Source: Candidatus Brockarchaeota archaeon
GTDB taxonomy: Archaea; Thermoproteota; EX4484-205; DTQO01
Reading direction: 5' to 3'
DNA length: 11,070 nt
NCBI GenBank assembly: GCA_017601265.1
Contig: JAFNJA010000061.1
Span: forward strand, 1 to 11,070
The notes beneath the pieces were generated by a model. The model did not search any database. It was not told the DNA's origin and saw only the letters and a program-made list of their open reading frames with translations. The position numbers and the translations under genes were made by a program. Each line of letters opens with the position of its first letter. The first letter of the stretch is position 1. Shown piece by piece: positions 1 through 5,387 of the stretch.

Positions 1-1813
1 TCTTGACGGAATACTTGGAGTAGAAATAATAGCCCGACTTCAGCGCGTCCTGATCGCTTTTCGCGTGCGTTATCTTGCCCAGCACCTCCACGCCCTCTTC
101 GGTCGAAACCTTCAGGACGTAAGCTCCTTGCCAAACGTATTCCCCGTACGCGTTCGCAGGCGCGCCGTAGGGGTAATCGGACGGGTCGATCTCAGCTACG
201 AGCACGGGCAAGACGAGGATGCCCCTTTCCGCGTCGAGGAGGAACGCCTTGTGGTCCATAAGCACCGGGGAATCGGTCCCCCTGTCTCCTATGACCAGCT
301 TCGAGACTTCCTTTGGATCGCCGAGAACCCTCACGTCGAAGAGGGAGACCTTCAAGCCCTGGTACCACGCGAAGTCCCCTTCTTCAGCTTCGACGGTTTC
401 CTTTCCAACCCCGATCAGGAAGCCACTTCCGAATGGGTGCAGGTAATCCGAATAGCCCGGAATCTTGAGCCTGCCCAAGACCCTCGGATCGGTGGGCGAC
501 GAAAGGTCGAGGACGAAAAGGGGATCGACTTTCTTGAAAGTTACGACGTAGCACCTGTCGCCCATGAACCTCGCGGAGTGGATCCTCTCTCCGGGGGCCA
601 AGCCTTCGAGGGATCCTACCACGTTCATTTCCGGGTCGAGAATGTAAATGTTGTTGGACTCCTCGAACTTTCCTGAGCCGTATTCGACGGTCGTGGTAGC
701 AACCCTGAAGAAACCTTCGAATTCGTCCATCGAGAACTGGTTTAGGACGCGACCCGGGACCTCCCCCTTCGCGACGTACTCTATCTTCAAGCCTTCCAGG
801 CGTACCTTGTGTATCGCCGTCACCTCTTTTCTCGTCGGGACTATGAGCCCGTCCAAGTCCCAGATGGTTTGGGCGACGTACAAGTTGTCCAGGGACATGA
901 ATACGACGTCCGAAGACGCGGTCAGGAACGTTTCGTGATTAAGTTCGGCGTTCTCGTCATGCACGTTTAGGGCGAAGACGGTGTTGAAGGCTTGGCAGCC
1001 TTCAGAAGATTCGTAGTAGTATATTTCCGAGGCTTCCACCTCTTTCATCGTGCCGCATTCGTAGATTCTCGGCAGGATGACGTTCTCTTCGTAGATCACG
1101 GCAGGCTCCGTAACGACCAGGTAAACGTACGGTCCAAGCATCCTGGAATCGGAGTAGAAGCCGTTTACGGAGAATTTCCTGATCGGGCGGGGGTCGCTTT
1201 TCTCGGATACGTCGTAGACCTTCAAGGAGACGTTCCCAACCCAAGGCGCGATTTCAGGCAACGCGTTTCCACCCATGTCGTACGGTATCGGCAAGGCCGA
1301 GAACTCTTGCTCTAGCACCACAAGCCTGTTGCCGGAAACGAACATGCCCTTCGGCTCGCCCTCCAAGACTATGGCGGAGAGGAGCGCCATCGATTCGGGA
1401 GGGTAAACGCGGATCAAGAGTACCTTCCCCCCGGAAACTACGTAGGCGAACTTCCCGTCGGTCTTGACTATGTCAGCCTCGTCCACGCCCTCGACCTGCA
1501 CGTTCGTCGCGGAGTACCTAACGTCGGCTTGGGCTTGGAAGTCCGACCCGAGCGCGAGCGCCGACGAAACCTCGTTCCTCGAACTCGTCGGGCTTGGCCA
1601 CGCTGAACCGTCGAGCGTTAAGTAAGGCCATCCAACCCCATTTTGGCGGGAGGCCAGAAACAGCTTCAGCTGCTGGTAAGACTCGAACCTCCTGATCCCT
1701 TCCTTACGCCCGATTTCCAAAATTTCCTTGGCCACCAAGCTTCCGGCAAACGATGCCGGAAGGACGAAAAACGCCAGCGCGACGACCAGCCACGCCTTCC
1801 TTCTATGGTCCAT
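1..1813 (-). CDS. Exported beta-propeller domain protein (COG4880 / Beta_propel type), C-terminus cut by window edge
   Basis: Reading the minus strand from the ATG at 1813 gives 604 codons without a stop before the left edge, so the C-terminus is missing. Residues 1-25 form a signal or anchor segment (DHRRK followed by a hydrophobic run ending near PASFAG), so the protein is probably exported. The family signature lies at residues 103-122 (TNVQVEGVDEADIVKTDG), followed by repeated beta-strand pairs with 'VYDVS', 'FALNVHD', 'VLDLSSPTDPRVLG' and 'VSLFDVRV' blades typical of this WD40-like propeller. C253 and C273 could form a disulfide outside the cell. The role of the family is not established; an extracellular binding or scaffold role is inferred. 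A TATA-like box 32 bases upstream supports this ATG over an in-frame GTG farther upstream. It is divergent from the gene at 1923. Family assignment is confident, function is not. Confidence 0.9.
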   Translation of the reverse strand, partial: MDHRRKAWLVVALAFFVLPASFAGSLVAKEILEIGRKEGIRRFESYQQLKLFLASRQNGVGWPYLTLDGSAWPSPTSSRNEVSSALALGSDFQAQADVRYSATNVQVEGVDEADIVKTDGKFAYVVSGGKVLLIRVYPPESMALLSAIVLEGEPKGMFVSGNRLVVLEQEFSALPIPYDMGGNALPEIAPWVGNVSLKVYDVSEKSDPRPIRKFSVNGFYSDSRMLGPYVYLVVTEPAVIYEENVILPRIYECGTMKEVEASEIYYYESSEGCQAFNTVFALNVHDENAELNHETFLTASSDVVFMSLDNLYVAQTIWDLDGLIVPTRKEVTAIHKVRLEGLKIEYVAKGEVPGRVLNQFSMDEFEGFFRVATTTVEYGSGKFEESNNIYILDPEMNVVGSLEGLAPGERIHSARFMGDRCYVVTFKKVDPLFVLDLSSPTDPRVLGRLKIPGYSDYLHPFGSGFLIGVGKETVEAEEGDFAWYQGLKVSLFDVRVLGDPKEVSKLVIGDRGTDSPVLMDHKAFLLDAERGILVLPVLVAEIDPSDYPYGAPANAYGEYVWQGAYVLKVSTEEGVEVLGKITHAKSDQDALKSGYYFYSKYSVK

Positions 1814-1841
1814 CCGGATCGGGAAGTCCTGGGTCCCGTTC

Positions 1842-1849
1842 GATATAAC
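1842..1849 (-). promoter_or_regulatory. TATA box for the beta-propeller gene
   Basis: GTTATATC on the minus strand, centred about 32 bases before the ATG at 1813. This spacing places transcription start within a few bases of the start codon, as in leaderless archaeal transcripts. Confidence 0.55.
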
Positions 1850-1891
1850 CACTGTTTCGAACTGTTTTTGAAAGGATTCGGCCGGAAAAGA

Positions 1892-1900
1892 GCTTAACTA
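1892..1900 (+). promoter_or_regulatory. TATA box for the small exported protein gene
   Basis: GCTTAACTA, with its TTAA core centred 27 bases before the ATG at 1923, the spacing expected for a leaderless archaeal transcript. It lies back to back with the minus-strand TATA box at 1842-1849 in the same 109-base divergent spacer, so one regulator bound here could control both directions. Confidence 0.55.
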
Positions 1901-1922
1901 CCCTTGGCGTTTCCTTCTCCGC

Positions 1923-2333
1923 ATGAGAACCGGGGGTTACGTGTGCATGGCCCTGCTGCTGGCGGGCCTTGCGACGTGGGCCGCTTCCAGCCTGCTCGAA
2001 CCGAAGCTTTTCTTCATCACGGGCAACGTCCAGAGGTTCGGGGCTGGAGGTTCATTCTGGCCCCTTCCAATTTCCAGTTCGATCCCTTCGCAGGAGGGCA
2101 CAGCCGGCGCGGAAAACGACTTTGCCGAGATGGGCAACGCGTCGGTGGCGATGCTGAGGAGCAGTTACGGCGCCTCCGTGAACGTCTCCAAGATCATGAG
2201 AGCTGTTGTCGAGGACCAGAGCGGCAGAAGGTTCGGGGTGGGGTTTGTGATCGACACGCAAGGGGGCCGGAAGCTGGTCGTAGTCTTGCCAGACGGGTGT
2301 ACCCTGGAGTACGACATGCCGAATAACGGGTAG
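1923..2333 (+). CDS. Small membrane-anchored or secreted protein of unknown function
   Basis: A 136-residue protein I do not recognise. Residues 5-24 are a hydrophobic segment after a short MRTGG start (YVCMALLLAGLATWAASSLL), which reads as a signal peptide or N-terminal anchor. The remainder is polar, with a Gly/Ser/Pro-rich linker (about 40-60) and a C-terminal beta-rich part (94-132: RAVVEDQSGRRFGVGF, KLVVVLPDGCTLEYDMP), so it probably acts outside the membrane. A TATA box 27 bases upstream supports the ATG at 1923, and codon choice matches its neighbours. It lies between a divergent exported beta-propeller gene and, 91 bases downstream, a membrane-anchored winged-helix regulator on the same strand. 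That context suggests an envelope function, possibly a partner or signal for the regulator, but this is inference. Real gene likely, function unknown. Confidence 0.7.
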   Translation: MRTGGYVCMALLLAGLATWAASSLLEPKLFFITGNVQRFGAGGSFWPLPISSSIPSQEGTAGAENDFAEMGNASVAMLRSSYGASVNVSKIMRAVVEDQSGRRFGVGFVIDTQGGRKLVVVLPDGCTLEYDMPNNG

Positions 2334-2382
2334 GCGCAAGCGCGGCAGGCCCTGAAAAATTGGCTGCGGCGTAAGCTAGACC

Positions 2383-2397
2383 TTTTAAGCGCTTAAG
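2383..2397 (+). promoter_or_regulatory. Probable TATA region for the membrane wHTH gene
   Basis: TTTTAAGCGCTTAAG contains two possible box A cores (TTTTAAG and CTTAAG), about 38 and 30 bases before the TTG at 2425. The second gives leaderless spacing. The inner AAGCGCTT, extendable to CTTAAG/TTTTAAG on the two sides, is itself palindromic and could also be a regulator site. Confidence 0.45.
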
Positions 2398-2424
2398 AAG
2401 CAAGGCGGCTGGTGGCTGCCCGCG

Positions 2425-2898
2425 TTGACCCTGAAGAGGCCGAGCGGCGTTTGGCTCCTCCTGATGCTGGCCTCAGGGTCGGCGCTGGCCCTCAAGCTAC
2501 TGACGCCGAGCGTCGTGCAGGTGGTCGTGACGAACGATGTTGTGCACGTTTACATGATACCTAACGTTTACACGGTCGGGGATGTCCTGACGATCTGCTT
2601 GCTGTCAGCTTCTTTCAGTTATTCGACCTTCAGGGGGGTATTGGGAGAGAAGGTCCTGCTTGCCAAGGGCGTCGGAAAGGACGCGATCGCGACCCTATTG
2701 AGGGGGGACGAGCTGAAGGTGTACGAGATGATAAAGAATTCGTCGCCAATCACACAGGCGGAGCTGGCGAAGGCGTCGGGTTTCTCAAAGGCGAAGCTGA
2801 GCGGCGTCCTCGACGTCCTTGAAGCTTACGGACTCATAACGAGGAAGAGGAGGGGGAGGGAGAACGTGCTGACTCTGTCGACGGAGCAAAAGGCGTAA
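2425..2898 (+). CDS. Membrane-anchored winged helix-turn-helix transcriptional regulator
   Basis: A 157-residue protein with two membrane segments (about 8-26 and 51-68) separated by a roughly 24-residue loop predicted to lie outside (TPSVVQVVVTNDVVHVYMIP). A cytoplasmic DNA-binding domain follows. Residues 93-152 match the MarR/IclR-like winged helix of archaeal membrane-associated regulators (COG2512 type): GDELKVYEMIKNSSPITQAE, then a recognition helix at about 121-134 (SKAKLSGVLDVLEA), then the wing (YGLITRKRRGRENVLTL). It likely senses something at the membrane or outside and controls transcription directly. The start is TTG; an in-frame stop at 2386 and no ATG or GTG in frame before it leave TTG as the best choice, and TATA spacing agrees. 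Its targets are unknown, but the upstream exported gene and the divergent beta-propeller gene are natural candidates. Domain call is confident; the partnership is inferred. Confidence 0.85.
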   Translation: MTLKRPSGVWLLLMLASGSALALKLLTPSVVQVVVTNDVVHVYMIPNVYTVGDVLTICLLSASFSYSTFRGVLGEKVLLAKGVGKDAIATLLRGDELKVYEMIKNSSPITQAELAKASGFSKAKLSGVLDVLEAYGLITRKRRGRENVLTLSTEQKA

Positions 2899-2952
2899 TT
2901 TCTTCCACGATACTTGGCCGATTGGACCTAAAATCCTGCCGCGCCGAAACCT

Positions 2953-3753
2953 TCAGAACCACTTTCCAAAGGCTTCCAGCAAGTCCTCGTCCCTTATCCT
3001 GACGGTCCTCGCGTCAACCTTCTCCGCCCAAGGCTTCGAGGCCAGGTGCTCGGCCGATGCTTTGTAAGCTTCCGTGTACTCCACCGTGAGCTCTACGGGC
3101 GGCCTTACCTTGTAAGGCTTTATTTCGTCCTTTTTGAGAAGGGCGGCCCTGGCCTTCTCCTTGATCAAGCTCCTCGATCTGGCGGGGCTGATGCTCACCG
3201 CCGCCCCGTGGCTTAATCCCTCCTTTACGGCGGCGGTTTCGATTCCCGGCACGATCGAAAGCGCTTCAATGCACGCCGCCCTGTCTCCGGTCGCGAGGAC
3301 CAAAGGAACGCCGAAGTAACCAGCGATGGCAGCGATCATGCCGAGTTCTCCCACCTTCTTCCCGTTGATCCACACGTTTTGCACCGAAACGTGGCTTTCC
3401 GTGTGGCTGAGGTGCGCCTTCTCGACCCCAGCCATCGCGTGCTGCCCTATTATGAAAGCGGCATCGAACCCCTTTTCCAAGCCCCAAGGAAGCAACAAAG
3501 GCCTGCCCGACAGCAACCTCGCCTCCGGGTTCAATTCCTCCGCGTTTATACCTCCTTCGCCGTGGCCGTCGACCACGAGCACGTCGCTTCCCCCGACCTC
3601 GAGAGCGCCCTCGATGGCGGCGTTCACCTCTTGCGTCAAAAGCCTCCTCGACAGGTCGTACCACCTTCCCTTGGAGCTCGCGTGCCCTTCGAAGCTGAAG
3701 ACGCCGGCAACGCCCTCGAGGTCGGTCATGATCCAAACCTTCAACTTGCCCAC
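2953..3753 (-). CDS. dppA: D-aminopeptidase DppA family (peptidase M55)
   Basis: A 266-residue zinc-dependent aminopeptidase of the M55/DppA family, which cleaves N-terminal D-amino acids from short peptides; cytoplasmic, with no signal peptide. The family's N-terminal motif is present (VWIMTDLEGVAGV, metal ligands D11 and E13), then VDGHGEG (D62, H64), GQHAMAG (H105), SHTES (116-120) and VGELG (E136), the expected ligand set. The proposed nucleophilic cysteine of Bacillus subtilis DppA (C115) has no cysteine counterpart in 105-125; the only Cys is C161. I chose the GTG at 3753 because a GATTAAGA box sits 29 bases upstream and DppA proteins begin only a few residues before the metal motif. 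A TTG at 3765 (270 residues) and one at 3744 are alternatives. It is transcribed toward the regulator gene, 54 bases apart, with no operon partner. It probably recycles or degrades peptides, possibly cell-wall-derived ones taken up from other organisms. Confidence 0.9.
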   Translation of the reverse strand: MGKLKVWIMTDLEGVAGVFSFEGHASSKGRWYDLSRRLLTQEVNAAIEGALEVGGSDVLVVDGHGEGGINAEELNPEARLLSGRPLLLPWGLEKGFDAAFIIGQHAMAGVEKAHLSHTESHVSVQNVWINGKKVGELGMIAAIAGYFGVPLVLATGDRAACIEALSIVPGIETAAVKEGLSHGAAVSISPARSRSLIKEKARAALLKKDEIKPYKVRPPVELTVEYTEAYKASAEHLASKPWAEKVDARTVRIRDEDLLEAFGKWF

Positions 3754-3776
3754 CTGGGCGCCCAAGCTCCTCTTCG

Positions 3777-3785
3777 TTCTTAATC
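3777..3785 (-). promoter_or_regulatory. TATA box for the dppA-like gene
   Basis: GATTAAGAA on the minus strand, centred about 29 bases before the GTG at 3753 and only about 17 before the alternative TTG at 3765. The spacing favours the GTG start. Confidence 0.45.
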
Positions 3786-4023
3786 TTTGCCATCAGGCAA
3801 GGAAATTAGCGTTGCGATGTTTTACCGATCGAGGCGCGCGAAAAACCGTAGGCAAGGGGAGCTGAAGGTTGGGGCTCTTGGGGTGGCGCCGTAATGGGTT
3901 GCTTTCTAGTGGGTGCGAATTGAAAAACCATCATTGATCGCCGAATGCCGGAAGGGATCGATAACGTCCTGGACGATTTCCCCCATTTGCGGAAGGAAGC
4001 GATTCTAAATCCGTGCATCAACG
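3786..4023. other. Spacer between divergent dppA-like and rubrerythrin-like genes
   Basis: About 310 bases separate the start codons at 3753 and 4066. It holds the dppA-side TATA box, the TATA box of the rubrerythrin-like gene, and a short plus-strand reading frame at 3945-4043 resembling the end of a DUF433 protein. The stretch 3800-3940 has stops in the DUF433 frame and I recognise nothing in it. A 71-codon minus-strand frame crosses the spacer but resembles no family. Confidence 0.5.
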
Positions 4024-4043
4024 CTTATAACGCAGCGTTCTAG
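3945..4043 (+). pseudogene. Possible DUF433 antitoxin-like C-terminal remnant
   Basis: An ATG at 3945 opens 32 codons ending at TAG 4041-4043. The peptide contains GIDNVLDDFPHLRKEAI, close to the C-terminal pattern of DUF433 proteins (G-x3-eeiLedfPhLtreDI followed by an Ala-rich helix). DUF433 proteins are small DNA-binding-like proteins often paired with PIN or DUF5615 toxins. The N-terminal half (the GxPxIxGTRI region) is absent: the frame hits TGA at 3921 and earlier stops, and no other frame restores it. I read this as the leftover tail of a decayed toxin-antitoxin gene. It could instead be a very short expressed peptide or a chance match, since the motif is short. Its end overlaps the TATA box of the next gene. 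Confidence 0.4.
4024..4031 (+). promoter_or_regulatory. TATA box for the rubrerythrin-like gene
   Basis: CTTATAAC about 39 bases before the ATG at 4066, implying a leader of roughly ten bases. That leader includes AGGTG at 4054-4058, a weak Shine-Dalgarno-like match. Box and coding end of the DUF433-like remnant overlap. Confidence 0.55.
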
Positions 4044-4065
4044 TCGTTCCAGCAGGTGCCGCGAA

Positions 4066-4545
4066 ATGGCAGGGTATCGTTATAAAAGGTCCGTTTTGCT
4101 GGAGATGGCCCTTGCGATAGAAGGGTCTGCCAGGGCGTTTTACGCCGCGTTGAGCGGAAAGTTCTCCGAGCAGGGGGCCCTTTTCAAGCAGCTAGCAAGG
4201 GACGAAGAAGAGCACGAATCCGAGTACAGGCAGCTCCTCTCGGGAAAGGGCTCCGAAGCGATATACTCGACCGAAGAGGAACGAAGGGTCGCGGATTACG
4301 GGATCCAGATCTTGGAGGACTCGGGAGCGATCGGGAACCTGAGGAGGGGGGAGGAAAGAGCTAAGGCCGCCGGAGATCTGGACACAGCGCTTCGGATCTC
4401 GGCTGAGATGGAGAAGGATACTTCCTTCTTCTACCACAACATAGCTTTGGGTCTCGGCTCGGAGGATAGGCGGGTGATTTACAAGATAATCGAGGCCGAA
4501 TACGGACACTTGAAAAAAGTACTGAGCCTCCTCCATTCCTCTTGA
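4066..4545 (+). CDS. Rubrerythrin-like di-iron (ferritin-fold) protein
   Basis: A 159-residue four-helix protein of the rubrerythrin/ferritin-like group (COG1633 type). Two related halves each supply a carboxylate helix and an ExxH helix: E19 (ALAIEGSARAFY) with E47-x2-H50 (RDEEEHESEY), and E116 (EMEKDTSFFYHN) with E145-x2-H148 (EAEYGHLKKVL). This is the full ligand set for a di-iron site. There is no C-terminal rubredoxin domain (no CxxC pairs; the protein has no cysteine), so it lacks the built-in electron donor of classical rubrerythrin. Such proteins are linked to peroxide or oxygen detoxification or iron handling in anaerobes and microaerophiles; the exact reaction here cannot be read from sequence. 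It is cytoplasmic. It has its own promoter and is 137 bases from the molybdoenzyme gene downstream, which also has its own promoter, so shared regulation is only a possibility. Confidence 0.87.
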   Translation: MAGYRYKRSVLLEMALAIEGSARAFYAALSGKFSEQGALFKQLARDEEEHESEYRQLLSGKGSEAIYSTEEERRVADYGIQILEDSGAIGNLRRGEERAKAAGDLDTALRISAEMEKDTSFFYHNIALGLGSEDRRVIYKIIEAEYGHLKKVLSLLHSS

Positions 4546-4613
4546 TCCAGCGGAAATTCAAAGGTTTCGCTGATAGGGCCAAGCGGGTTATGATCGGCGC
4601 ATCTTGGGTTCCA

Positions 4614-4645
4614 GTTGCAACCTTGGCGCTCATGCAATGCGCCAA
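4614..4645. promoter_or_regulatory. Candidate operator: 8-base palindrome plus 7-9-7 inverted repeat before the molybdoenzyme gene
   Basis: GTTGCAAC (4614-4621) is a perfect palindrome. Immediately after it, TTGGCGC (4623-4629) and GCGCCAA (4639-4645) form perfect seven-base arms around a nine-base spacer. The right arm ends three bases before the TATA box at 4648, covering the expected BRE position, where a bound protein would block TFB/TBP. This is typical placement for an archaeal repressor site. The binding protein is unknown. Confidence 0.5.
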
Positions 4646-4647
4646 CG

Positions 4648-4657
4648 CTTAAATAAG
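4648..4657 (+). promoter_or_regulatory. TATA box for the molybdopterin oxidoreductase gene
   Basis: CTTAAATAAG, centred about 31 bases before the ATG at 4683, giving a leaderless or nearly leaderless transcript. Confidence 0.6.
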
Positions 4658-4682
4658 AAGGCAACGGGTTTTAACCAGCTCC

Positions 4683-5264
4683 ATGAAGAAAGATGGATTG
4701 CCGCCTGGGCAACGCGCGATCGATTCGATCTTGAGGTGGAACGTAGATCACCCTGGAATCGTCCCGCAAAATCCAAAGTTCGACCCGGACCGCTGGACCT
4801 TGACCGTCGATGGAGAGGTTGGGAACAAGTTGGAGCTAAGTTGGAACGAGTTTCTCAAACTACCCTCGGTCGATTCCGTGAGCGATTTCCACTGCGTCGA
4901 GGGCTGGAGCGTGGTGGGCTGCAGGTGGCACGGCGTGAGGTTCAAAACCTTGGTCCAGATGGTAAAACCCTCGGAGGATGCCAAGTGCGTAACATTCAGG
5001 TGCTCGGACGGCTACACGACCTCTTTGGATCTTGAGGATCTTCTTGGCGACGACGTTCTCCTCGCGTACAAGCTCGATGGCAAGTTCCTGGGGGAACCTC
5101 TGGGAAAGCCCCTGAGGTTGGTGGTTCCTAGCAAGTACGCATACAAGAGCGCGATGTGGATAGAGCGAGTAAGCTTCACGAAAACGAAGGAGCTTGGTTA
5201 CTGGGAGAGGAGGGGGTACAGCGACCGCGCGGACGTTTGGGAAAACGACCGGTTCGCGAAATGA
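4683..5264 (+). CDS. Sulfite-oxidase-family molybdopterin-dependent oxidoreductase, cytoplasmic
   Basis: A 193-residue single-domain protein of the oxidoreductase molybdopterin-binding family (PF00174: sulfite oxidase, YedY/MsrP). Residues 27-45 (VPQNPKFDPDRWTLTVDGEV) are the usual domain opening. C71 in SDFHCVEGWSV is the expected Mo-coordinating cysteine. CSDGYTTSLDLEDLL (107-121), LAYKLDGKFLGEPLGKPLRLVVP (127-149) and YAYKSAMWIERVSF (152-165) are the conserved pterin- and substrate-side motifs. It has no Tat signal, no heme domain and no C-terminal dimerisation domain, so it is a minimal cytoplasmic member like those common in archaea. The substrate is unknown: sulfite, a sulfoxide or another oxo-transfer substrate are all possible. 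The ATG is supported by the TATA box 31 bases upstream. An inverted repeat against that box suggests regulated expression. The next gene follows after 123 bases with its own promoter. Confidence 0.9.
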   Translation: MKKDGLPPGQRAIDSILRWNVDHPGIVPQNPKFDPDRWTLTVDGEVGNKLELSWNEFLKLPSVDSVSDFHCVEGWSVVGCRWHGVRFKTLVQMVKPSEDAKCVTFRCSDGYTTSLDLEDLLGDDVLLAYKLDGKFLGEPLGKPLRLVVPSKYAYKSAMWIERVSFTKTKELGYWERRGYSDRADVWENDRFAK

Positions 5265-5351
5265 AAAATCGGGCGATTACTTCTAATAGACAAAAACGGG
5301 CAGAAGCAACTTACGAGCAAACTTTTTCGTCCGATCTGTTTTCTGGAATAT

Positions 5352-5360
5352 CTTATAAAC
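5352..5360 (+). promoter_or_regulatory. TATA box for the GH51 gene
   Basis: CTTATAAAC, centred about 32 bases before the GTG at 5388, a strong archaeal box A with short-leader spacing. The upstream 5265-5350 stretch is relatively AT-rich compared with its surroundings. Confidence 0.6.
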
Positions 5361-5387
5361 GAGGGCCGCGCCTTCGCCACCAAGGCG

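Noticed and set aside
65..676. Plus-strand 203-codon open frame at the left edge
   Set aside because: It is antisense to the continuous beta-propeller coding frame on the minus strand, which has family motifs, a signal segment and a promoter.
3806..4021. Minus-strand 71-codon frame in the dppA/rubrerythrin spacer
   Set aside because: No family resemblance, and the plus strand of the same stretch carries the DUF433-like tail and promoter sequence.
5374..5386. CGCC/GGCG short hairpin just before the GH51 start
   Set aside because: Only four-base arms in GC-rich DNA, so chance is sufficient; no T-run or conserved element accompanies it.
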